Positions 10,291-18,821 of a stretch of DNA of 35,173 bases are shown here, piece by piece. This stretch comes from Crocinitomicaceae bacterium (lineage in GTDB: Bacteria; Bacteroidota; Bacteroidia; Flavobacteriales_D; Parvicellaceae). The translations under genes were made by a program, and so were the position numbers. The notes under the pieces are model-generated. The model saw nothing but the letters and a program-made list of their open reading frames with translations. It was not told the DNA's origin and did not search any database. Position 1 is the stretch's first letter; every line of letters begins with the position of its first letter. The stretch lies in contig NZID01000073.1 in assembly GCA_002691605.1 (NCBI GenBank), positions 6,174-41,346 on the forward strand, written 5' to 3'.

Positions 10291-10600
10291 TAATTTTATC
10301 CGATTGGTTAATAATTTCATAAAGATCAGCCATTGATGACATAGGGCAAAGCTCTGTAGAATCTTGTTTTCTTATTTGAAGACAGGTTCCACATGCATAA
10401 ATTGTTCCATTGGATGCGGTAAACTCTTTTAACAACCCAATAATATCATATTGATTACTGGAAAGAGATTCTGCTTCAACCCCTTTTGCCATTAAAAAAA
10501 TCTTCACTTGATCTCCTTCATTATTAGCAAAATTTGCTAATCTGCAAGCATTCCATACAGTTTCTGGATGATCTGAGTATATTACAATTCCAAGTTTCAA
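10280..10600 (-). CDS. DsrE family sulfur-relay-like protein
   Basis: MKLGIVIYSDHPETVWNACRLANFAN...GDQVKIFLMAKGVEAE...YACGTCLQIR matches the DsrE fold, with a CxxC at the usual position. Confidence 0.8.
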   Translation of the reverse strand: MKLGIVIYSDHPETVWNACRLANFANNEGDQVKIFLMAKGVEAESLSSNQYDIIGLLKEFTASNGTIYACGTCLQIRKQDSTELCPMSSMADLYEIINQSDKIISF

Positions 10601-10612
10601 TCTAGAATTGTT

Positions 10613-11431
10613 TTATGCATTTGAGAAAGTAGTAGATAGTGATTCTTTTTCGAGAAGATGATTTACTTTAATGGTTTTATTTATAAAATCCCACAGATGA
10701 ATCCTTTTTTCAAGCGCTTTCTTACTTATATCAATTACTTCTTTCCATTTTTGATTATCATCGCCACATAGTGCATTTACCATTTCGTGAGCCAAGGGCC
10801 CATGTTCATCTCCATCTAATTCAATATGTCTTTGTAAATAATAATTAATTTTATTCAAAGAAATATTGTTGTTTTTTTCAGTTTGTTCTATAATTTCAAT
10901 AAACATATCTGGGATTATCTCCTCTCTACCAAAAGTGAATGCCGCAGCTATTTCATGAGATTTCCAATTTTGAATAGTTTGAAAAGTGAATTTTAAAAAT
11001 GATTGGATTGCAAAATCTAAATTAGCGTCTTCAATAACTTCTATTGAGTTGTCAAGATTTTTGATTTTAGATATAAAGTGATGAACAGGTTCAGTTTTGG
11101 CTTGAATTTCTTCCATAGCTTCTATATACATCTCAAAATGACTTTTAGGAAAACCTTCAAAATTTAAGTCAGACTCTTCGTCGACAACAATTTGGTTAAT
11201 TAATCTTGCAGATTTAGAATCTTTATTAGGAATCCATGGAATAGTACTACAGGTTAATTGATTTTGTAAAGCTTTTAATAGAGACATGAAATCCCAAACT
11301 GCATAAACATGTGATTCCATAAAAATCTTAATATCGTCAATAGATTTTAAAGAATTGTATAATGAATGGTTTTTTAATTTATTTCTTAATGGTTGAATTT
11401 CATCAATTACATTTTGAATGTTGTGATTCAT
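10613..11431 (-). CDS. DUF3050 family protein
   Basis: IDEIQPLRNKLKNHSLYNSLKSIDDIKIFMESHVYAVWDFMSLLKALQ...VPWIP-like segment; VVDEESDLNF; FGREEIIPDMF; HIELDGDEHGPLAHEMV. Confidence 0.85.
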   Translation of the reverse strand: MNHNIQNVIDEIQPLRNKLKNHSLYNSLKSIDDIKIFMESHVYAVWDFMSLLKALQNQLTCSTIPWIPNKDSKSARLINQIVVDEESDLNFEGFPKSHFEMYIEAMEEIQAKTEPVHHFISKIKNLDNSIEVIEDANLDFAIQSFLKFTFQTIQNWKSHEIAAAFTFGREEIIPDMFIEIIEQTEKNNNISLNKINYYLQRHIELDGDEHGPLAHEMVNALCGDDNQKWKEVIDISKKALEKRIHLWDFINKTIKVNHLLEKESLSTTFSNA

Positions 11432-12462
11432 TGTTTTTTACTTAAATAGTTATTTATTCTTTTTACTATACTAGGACCTGAATAAATAAATCCTGTGTAA
11501 AGTTGTATTAAATCTGCGCCTGCTTGAATTTTGTCTAACGCATCTTTTGGGTTCATTATACCTCCAACTCCAATTATAGGAATGCTTTTTTGGGTTTTTT
11601 TGGAAATATATCTTATTATTTCAGTGGAATTTTTTGCTAAAGGGGATCCGCTTAAACCCCCATTACCCATTTTTTTAAGTTCTTCTTCACTAGTTTGCAA
11701 ATTCCTTCGTTTTGTGGTAGTATTTGTAGCAATAATTCCCTCAATTTGTTCTTTTTTAATAAAATCTAGAGTCTGATCTAGCTGGTTATTCGTTAAATCA
11801 GGAGATATTTTTATGAGTATAGGTTTGCTTTGATCCTGTTCATTATTGTATTGTTTTAATTTAGGAACTAATTTTTCTAAAAACTCTACATCTTGGAGTT
11901 TTGTAAAGTTACTTACGTTTGGACAACTCACATTTAGAACAAAATAATCAACATATGGATGAAGTATTTTAAAATTTTCTAAATAATCTTCGTAAGCTAA
12001 ATCATTTTCAGTTGATGTGTTTTTTCCATTATTCCCACCAATTATTACTTCACTATTGTGATTTTTTAACCTTTGTGATATTGCAATTACCCCGTCATTA
12101 TTTATTCCAAGACGATTAACTATAGCTCTATCTTTGATCAATCTAAATAATCTTTTTTTAGGGTTGCCTGGCTGAGGTTTCGGAGTTATCGTTCCAATTT
12201 CTATAAAACTGAATCCAAAGGAAGCTAATTCGTTAATGTATTTACCATTTTTATCAAAACCTGCTGCTAAACCTACAGGGTTTTTAAATTTAATACCAAA
12301 AAGTTCTTTTTCTAGTTCAGGAAATTTTTTTTGATAAATCCATTTTGTTATAGGTTTTAACAGAGGGATTTTAAAGACTATTTTTAAAATATTTAAAGTG
12401 AAGTAATGGATCCATTCAGGGTCAAAAGCAAAAAAAATAGGTCTTACAAGGTACTTATACAC
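11428..12462 (-). CDS. pyrD: Dihydroorotate dehydrogenase (quinone)
   Basis: KNPVGLAAGFDKNG, FIEIGTITPKPQPGNPKKRLFRL, NRLGINNDG, VLNVSCPNV, GGLSGSPL and IGVGGI motifs of class 2 PyrD. Confidence 0.97.
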   Translation of the reverse strand: MYKYLVRPIFFAFDPEWIHYFTLNILKIVFKIPLLKPITKWIYQKKFPELEKELFGIKFKNPVGLAAGFDKNGKYINELASFGFSFIEIGTITPKPQPGNPKKRLFRLIKDRAIVNRLGINNDGVIAISQRLKNHNSEVIIGGNNGKNTSTENDLAYEDYLENFKILHPYVDYFVLNVSCPNVSNFTKLQDVEFLEKLVPKLKQYNNEQDQSKPILIKISPDLTNNQLDQTLDFIKKEQIEGIIATNTTTKRRNLQTSEEELKKMGNGGLSGSPLAKNSTEIIRYISKKTQKSIPIIGVGGIMNPKDALDKIQAGADLIQLYTGFIYSGPSIVKRINNYLSKKQ

Positions 12463-12513
12463 AAAACAAAATTAATAATTCCTAATTGGTAATTTGAATT
12501 TTGTTTATTTCTT

Positions 12514-14196
12514 TTAAGACTTTTCTTCTAATTGAAATTTCAAATATTTAAGTCCAGCTCTTACAGAATTATAAGCTTTTTCTTCTGCTAAAGTATTTGG
12601 GATGACTTTAAACTCTTCAAATTGCTTAAAAATATGATCTTTGACACCTACAAGAATTACTTCTACATTTTTAGCTTTAAAGTTTTTAATTACTTCTTCT
12701 AAAACATAGGTTCCCGAAGCATCTATGTAGGGAACTTGAGACATATTAATTATAACAGCGTCTTTTCCAATTATAGCTTCCGCTTGCTCTTTAAATTGAT
12801 CAGAAAACCCATAGAAAAGAGGTCCGTCTAATTCGTAAACCATTATTCTATTTTTGATGGATTCAGGTATCTTAAGTTTTTTCTCAATTTCATTGATGTC
12901 CCCAGATTTACTTTGTTTGTCAACTAATTCTCCCATTCTTTGCATAAAGAAAAAGGAGGAAAGTACCATCCCAACTCCTACTGCTACTAATAAATCAACA
13001 AATACTGTTAGTACTACTACCAGAAAAAGCACCATAGAATCGCTGTTTTTTAAGCTGAATAATTTCTTTATTCCTTTAAAATCAATTATTCCAATTCCCA
13101 CGGAAATTAAAAGTGCTGAAAGTACTGGCTTAGGAACATCTTTTAAAAAAGGTCCCAATCCCACCAAAACAATAAGAAGAAAAATCGCTTTAAAAATCCC
13201 ACTCATGTTTGACTTGCCATTTGAATTAATATTAGCCACTGTTCCAGTAGTTGAACCGGCTCCTGGAAGACCCCCGAAAAGAGCAGCAACAAAATTTCCT
13301 ATTCCTTGTCCAATTAATTCTCGATTTCCATTGTGTTTAGTTTTTGTTAAATTATCGGCAACTACAGATGTTAGTAAAGTGTCTATAGTTCCTAATCCAG
13401 CTAAAGTCAATCCACTAACAATTGCAATGCTAAAATCTGAAAATGAAATATTTAAAAACTCACTAAAAGGAAGAATTATTTTAGGAAGATCACTTGGAAT
13501 TTCACCAATAGTAGAATAATCCCAATGCCAACCCCATTCTTTTTTAAAGGTGAATGAAACAAGGGTTCCAATAATTAACGAAATTAAACCTGCAGGTATT
13601 TTTTTAGAAATTTTGGGAATGAAATAAATAAAAACTAATGTAAGTGAACCCAGTATAATAGAACTCCAATGGTACTCAATAATAGGAGTATGAAGATCCA
13701 AAATAATATCAATTATTCCTCCAGGACGTTCTCCTCCTAAAAAAGTATGCCATTGGGTTAATATTATGATAACTCCAATACCGCCCATAAATCCTGAAAG
13801 AACAGGATATGATATGTACTTCACATATTGAGCAACTCTAATGAAGCCAAATAAAATTTGAAAAATACCCCCTAGCGCAAATGATAATACAATTAAAGGA
13901 AGTGCGTTTGACGGTTCTTCAGAAAAACCTGCATTAGCTATAATTGTAGCTGCAACAATAGTCATAGGCCCCGTAGGATCACTAATTAATGTTTTGGTAC
14001 CTGCTACAATGGACGCAACTAGAGCTAATAAAATGGCAGTATATAGCCCAGCTTGAGGACCCAGTCCACTTTGTAATCCAAATGCTAGTCCCATCGGAAG
14101 GGCAATTATAGCAGCAGTTAAACCTCCAGTGAAATCTCCTTTTAAAGACTTAGTTGTAAAGCTTCCAGTTATATTTGTAATATTTTTAAAATCCAT
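12514..14196 (-). CDS. SulP family inorganic anion transporter with STAS domain
   Basis: KGDFTGGLTAAIIALPMGLAFGLQSGLGPQAGLYTAI, GLPGAGSTTGTVANINSNGKS, C-terminal STAS (VIINMSQVPYIDASGTYVLEEVI). Confidence 0.95.
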   Translation of the reverse strand: MDFKNITNITGSFTTKSLKGDFTGGLTAAIIALPMGLAFGLQSGLGPQAGLYTAILLALVASIVAGTKTLISDPTGPMTIVAATIIANAGFSEEPSNALPLIVLSFALGGIFQILFGFIRVAQYVKYISYPVLSGFMGGIGVIIILTQWHTFLGGERPGGIIDIILDLHTPIIEYHWSSIILGSLTLVFIYFIPKISKKIPAGLISLIIGTLVSFTFKKEWGWHWDYSTIGEIPSDLPKIILPFSEFLNISFSDFSIAIVSGLTLAGLGTIDTLLTSVVADNLTKTKHNGNRELIGQGIGNFVAALFGGLPGAGSTTGTVANINSNGKSNMSGIFKAIFLLIVLVGLGPFLKDVPKPVLSALLISVGIGIIDFKGIKKLFSLKNSDSMVLFLVVVLTVFVDLLVAVGVGMVLSSFFFMQRMGELVDKQSKSGDINEIEKKLKIPESIKNRIMVYELDGPLFYGFSDQFKEQAEAIIGKDAVIINMSQVPYIDASGTYVLEEVIKNFKAKNVEVILVGVKDHIFKQFEEFKVIPNTLAEEKAYNSVRAGLKYLKFQLEEKS

Positions 14197-14231
14197 TTAT
14201 TTATTCTAACAATGCAAAATAGTGAAAAATA

Positions 14232-14239
14232 TACATTTG
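14232..14239 (+). promoter_or_regulatory. Possible Bacteroidota -7 promoter element (TACATTTG, consensus TAnnTTTG)
   Basis: Exact match to the -7 consensus about 48 nt upstream of the GT2 start at 14287, in the divergent intergenic region. No clear TTTG -33 element seen at the expected spacing. Confidence 0.3.
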
Positions 14240-14286
14240 AGCCTCAATCATTTTATTAATGTGTATTTTTAACGTAATTATTTTTA

Positions 14287-15027
14287 ATGATAAATCATAA
14301 CAAAGTTATTGTTGTAATGCCTGCATACAACGCCTCAGCAACTCTTGAAAAAACATTCAATGAAATACCATTAAGTATAGTTGATGAAGTTATATTAGTA
14401 GATGATCACGGATCAGATGGTACTTTTGAAAAAGCTAAAAAGCTGGGTATTGACCACGTAATTCGACATGAGTTTAATAAAGGATATGGAGGTAATCAAA
14501 AAACTTGCTACAATAAGGCTTTAGAATTAGGTGCTGATATTATAGTTATGTTACATCCGGACTATCAGTACACACCTAAACTTATTGAAAGTATGTGCTA
14601 TTTAATTGCCAACGATTTATACCCAGTGGTTCTAGGTTCTCGAATACTTGGAAAAGGAGCCCTTAAGGGAGGAATGCCTGTATATAAGTATATAGCCAAT
14701 AGATGCTTAACCTTATTTCAAAATATTCTAATGAATCAAAAACTCTCTGAATATCATACAGGTTTTAGAGCATTTTCTAAGGAGGTTTTAGAAAACATTA
14801 ATTTTAATATCAACTCAGATGATTTTATTTTTGATAATCAGATGCTAGCTCAATTAATGTTTAAAGGATATCAAGTAGGAGAAATAACCTGCCCTACAAA
14901 ATACTTTGAGGAGGCTTCATCTATAAATTTTCAAAGAAGTTCCGTCTATGGGATGGGAGTAATTCTTACATCCATAAAATATTTTTTAACTAAAATTGGA
15001 TTATATAATTGGAAAATTTTAAAATGA
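14287..15027 (+). CDS. Glycosyltransferase family 2 (dolichol/polyprenyl-phosphate mannosyltransferase-like)
   Basis: VIVVMPAYNASATLEKTFNEIP, VILVDDHGSDGT, HPDYQYTPKLI, LGSRILGKGALKGGMP. Confidence 0.92.
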   Translation: MINHNKVIVVMPAYNASATLEKTFNEIPLSIVDEVILVDDHGSDGTFEKAKKLGIDHVIRHEFNKGYGGNQKTCYNKALELGADIIVMLHPDYQYTPKLIESMCYLIANDLYPVVLGSRILGKGALKGGMPVYKYIANRCLTLFQNILMNQKLSEYHTGFRAFSKEVLENINFNINSDDFIFDNQMLAQLMFKGYQVGEITCPTKYFEEASSINFQRSSVYGMGVILTSIKYFLTKIGLYNWKILK

Positions 15028-15686
15028 GTTTATTTTCTATTTATTCTAAAATTAAACAATTTAAGTATTTGTGGTTTTTTTGGATGTTGGTTATGCTTTT
15101 AGCTTTGATCACTATTCTATCAATTGGTAGTAATGAATTTTCAATCAGAGTAAATAATCAAAACACAATATTTCTTGATTATTTTTTTAAATATATCACC
15201 TTTTTAGGAGATGGGGTATTGCTTTATATATTGAGTTTATTATTGTTTTTTTTGGATAGGCAGTGGGCTTTATTATCCATAATTTCTTTATTATTCACTA
15301 CAATTATTGTTCAAGTATTAAAAAGAGTGCTATTCTCTGATATATATAGGCCTAGTAGAGTTTTTAAAAATTTAATTGAGGAGGGATCTTGGCATGTGAT
15401 AGAGGGGGTAGAGTTGTATGATAGATTTTCATTTCCCAGTGGCCACACTGCTTTATCATTTTGCTTTTTATTTATTATTTGTTATTATTTAAAATCAAAT
15501 TTCTGGGCTTTTCTTTTAATTATAACAGCTTTTTTAGTAGGATTTTCTAGAATATATCTCACCCAACATTTTTTGATAGACGTGTGGTTTGGATCACTAA
15601 TTGGATCTTTTATTTCACTTTTAATAGTAACTTTTTTTGACAAGTTAATTTCAGGAATATCTTTTGTAAAACCTCAAAATGAGTAA
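15024..15686 (+). CDS. PAP2-family membrane phosphatase
   Basis: KRVLFSDIYRPSR, FSFPSGHTALSFCF and GFSRIYLTQHFLIDVWFGSLIG are the three PAP2 motifs. ATG at 15024 overlaps the upstream stop (ATGA); the tracked start at 15009 is an upstream TTG. Confidence 0.9.
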   Translation: MSLFSIYSKIKQFKYLWFFWMLVMLLALITILSIGSNEFSIRVNNQNTIFLDYFFKYITFLGDGVLLYILSLLLFFLDRQWALLSIISLLFTTIIVQVLKRVLFSDIYRPSRVFKNLIEEGSWHVIEGVELYDRFSFPSGHTALSFCFLFIICYYLKSNFWAFLLIITAFLVGFSRIYLTQHFLIDVWFGSLIGSFISLLIVTFFDKLISGISFVKPQNE

Positions 15687-17382
15687 ATCAGATATAAAGC
15701 CTTTTTTATTTTTTTTATTCTATGCCATGGTTTTAGTGATTCCATTTATTGGAAGCTATAATTTATTCGATTGGGATGAAATTAATTTTGCAGAATCTTC
15801 CAGAGAAATGTTGGTATCGAGTAATTTTTTTCAAGTGATGGTAAATTTTGAACCATTTCATGAAAAACCCCCTCTATATTTTTGGCTGCAGGCATTATCT
15901 ATGAACTACTTTGGTGTAAGTAGTTTTGCCGCTAGATTACCCAATGCTGTTCTTTCAATTTTGGTTCCATTTTTATTATTTAAAATATGATCCAATCTCA
16001 AAAACAAAACTTTTGGATGGATTTGGTCTATAATTTTTCTGAGTGGGTTTTTACCCAATTTATATTTTAGAAGCGGGATAATTGATCCTTACTTCAATCT
16101 TTTTATTTTTTTAGCCATTTATTATTTCTACTTATCAATTAATTTTAAATACACTTTAAATATTTTTCTTTCAGGGTTATTTTCAGGTCTTGCTATTTTA
16201 ACAAAAGGACCTGTTGGTCTATTAATTGTGATTTTATCTTGTTCTATTTTTCTTCTTTTCAATAAGAAATACCTTTCTTTAAAACAAATAATTTACTTTA
16301 TTCTACCATTAATAATAGTTTCCTCTCCATGGTACATATTTGAATTAGTTCACAAAGGGCCTTGGTTTATGGTAGAATTCGTCCAATATCAGTTAGAACT
16401 TTTTTCCCAGCCTGTAGCGGGTCATAAACAACCTTTATATTACCATTTTTTGGTGGTGTTAATTGGTTGTATCCCTTTTTCTTTTTTAGGGTTAAGAAAT
16501 GCGCTTAAAGATTCAGGATCTGAAATTATTTTTGAAAAATTGATGCGCATTCTTCTCTGGACGGTTTTAATATTGTTTACAATGGTGTCTACTAAAATCA
16601 TTCATTATACTTCAATGTCTTATATTCCTTTATCTTTTTTAGCCGCAGTGGAAACATATAAAATTTTTATGGGTAAGAGTTTAAAAAGAGTATTAAAAAT
16701 TCCCCTTGTTATTCTATCCTCCTGTATGGGGTTATTCATAGCCATTATTTTGTATTTATTAACTTATAAAATTGATACTATTTCTTCTTTTATTACTGAT
16801 TCTAATGTTAAAGATGTTTTAAATGTTGAATTATTTTGGTATGGATGGGAATGGATAATTCCCTTAATTTTAGTGGCTGCAAATATAATTTGGTTAATTA
16901 GGATCAATACAAATATTATAAAATATTTAGCATCATTTAGTATCTTAATAGGTTTAACTTTTGCTCTTATGGGACATTATATTGTTCCAAAAATTGAAAT
17001 GGCAATTCAAGGAGATGCAATAAAGTTTTATGAAGATATCTCTAATGAAAAAAAGTATATTACAACTGTAGGTTTTAAAAGTTATGCTCATTATTTTTAC
17101 TCTCAAATAGATGAATTAGATTCATCAGATCAATTATATATTACAAAATCCGAAATATTGAATAATTATTTTTCTTCATCTTCTTTAAATGACTTAAATA
17201 GAAATGAGAAAAACAAGTTCAATGGGTATGTACTGAATTGGTTAATTAATGGAAAAAACGATAGAACATCTTATTTTGTTACAAAAAAGAGTAGACCCAT
17301 CAAACAGCTAGAAAAATCCAAAAATCTAAAACTAGTTAAGCAAACAGCTAATTATCAATTTTATAAACGAGAAATTAAATGA
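15679..17382 (+). pseudogene. GT39/ArnT-like membrane glycosyltransferase interrupted by an in-frame TGA (15988-15990)
   Basis: ORFs 15679-15990 and 16228-17382 are in the same frame. Reading through the TGA gives ...ARLPNAVLSILVPFLLFKI*SNLKNKTFGWIWSIIFLSGFLPNLYFRSGIIDPYFNLFIFLAIYY...LAILTKGPVG..., a continuous ArnT/PMT-like protein of 568 codons including both stops. N-terminal YNLFDWDEINFAESSREML. Confidence 0.85.
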
Positions 17383-18821
17383 AAGTAAGAGAACTAGAAC
17401 CTAAAGAAGTTTGGAATAATTTTGAAGATTTAAACGCTGTTCCAAGACCCTCTAAAAAAGAGGAAAGAGTAATTTCTTTCATAAAAAATTTCGGTCATAA
17501 TTTAAATTTATCTACCTATGAAGATCCATGTGGTAATGTAATTATTATAAAACCTGCCACTACAGGAATGGAAGATAGAAAAACAGTTATTTTACAAAGT
17601 CACTTAGACATGGTTCATCAAAAAAATGCAGACACTAATTTTGATTTTTATAATGAAGGAATTCAAAGCTATATTGATGGAGATTGGGTTACTGCAAAAG
17701 GAACTACGTTGGGAGCAGATAATGGTATGGGAGTAGCTAGTATTATGACTTTATTATCTAGTAACGATATTGAACATCCTACATTAGAAGCATTATTTAC
17801 CATTGATGAAGAGACAGGAATGACTGGAGCTTTTGAATTAGAACAAGGATTATTAAACGGAGAAATATTATTGAATTTAGATACTGAAGATGATGATGAA
17901 TTTAGTATTGGCTGTGCTGGAGGAATTGATACCAATAGTTCTAAAACCTATCAAATCTCCAAAATTTCAAATGGGCTAGCATTAGAGATTATTGTTAAAG
18001 GATTAAAAGGAGGACATTCTGGAATGGATATTCATCTAGAAAGAGGAAATGCTAACAAAATCATGAATAGATTGCTCCATACTGCGCTCGATTTTAATTT
18101 AAATATTGTAGAAATAGATGGAGGAAGTTTAAGAAATGCTATTCCAAGAGAATCATTTTCTAAAATTGTGGTAAATAGTGATAAGTATTTAACCGAACTG
18201 GATCAAATTATTTCAAATATTAAAAATGAATTTAGAATTACAGAACCTCACTTAGCCTTTGAGGTTAATAAGATCGATCTACCTAGTGAAGGTCTTTCAT
18301 TCACTGATTCTAAAGAAGTAGTTCAAACTATTTATTCAGTTTTTAATGGGGTTTATAAAATGAGTCAATCTATTAAGAGTTTAGTAGAAACTTCTTCATC
18401 TTTAGCCAGAGTAATTTTAAAAAATGGAAGTTTTACAACTCAAAGTTTGCAAAGGAGTTCTCTTGAAAGTTCCAAACATGATATTGCGAGAGTTATTGGT
18501 TCTTGCTTCTTAAATATAAAAGCTGAGGTTGAGCATTCAGGTTCTTATCCAGGATGGGAACCCAATCCCAATTCTCCCATTTTAGATATCATGGTTTCAT
18601 TATATAAAGAGATGTTTCAATCTGAACCTAAAGTACAAGCATGTCATGCTGGCTTAGAATGTGGTATTCTCAATGAAAGATATCCCGGATTAGACATGAT
18701 TTCCTTTGGCCCAACAATTAAAAATCCTCATTCTCCAGATGAGAAAGTACATATAAAATCTGTAGAAAAATTTTGGAGTTTACTAATTGAGGTTTTGAAA
18801 AATATCCCTGTGAAAAATTAA
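17379..18821 (+). CDS. pepD: Aminoacyl-histidine dipeptidase (M20 family)
   Basis: VPRPSKKEERVISFI, LQSHLDMVHQKN, GTTLGADNGMGVA, TIDEETGMTGA, KGGHSGMDIHLERGNANKIMNRLL. ATGA overlap with the upstream gene. Confidence 0.95.
   Translation: MKVRELEPKEVWNNFEDLNAVPRPSKKEERVISFIKNFGHNLNLSTYEDPCGNVIIIKPATTGMEDRKTVILQSHLDMVHQKNADTNFDFYNEGIQSYIDGDWVTAKGTTLGADNGMGVASIMTLLSSNDIEHPTLEALFTIDEETGMTGAFELEQGLLNGEILLNLDTEDDDEFSIGCAGGIDTNSSKTYQISKISNGLALEIIVKGLKGGHSGMDIHLERGNANKIMNRLLHTALDFNLNIVEIDGGSLRNAIPRESFSKIVVNSDKYLTELDQIISNIKNEFRITEPHLAFEVNKIDLPSEGLSFTDSKEVVQTIYSVFNGVYKMSQSIKSLVETSSSLARVILKNGSFTTQSLQRSSLESSKHDIARVIGSCFLNIKAEVEHSGSYPGWEPNPNSPILDIMVSLYKEMFQSEPKVQACHAGLECGILNERYPGLDMISFGPTIKNPHSPDEKVHIKSVEKFWSLLIEVLKNIPVKN

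Noticed and set aside
12854-13519. 221-aa plus-strand ORF antisense to the SulP gene
   Set aside because: Fully inside a well-supported SulP coding region on the opposite strand; composition (P/S/T/I rich) looks like a codon-bias shadow of the real gene.
15679-17382. TGA recoded as Gly or selenocysteine to explain the in-frame stop
   Set aside because: TGA is used as a genuine stop in neighbouring genes with ATGA overlaps, GT39 is not a selenoprotein family, and no SECIS-like structure was evident by eye.
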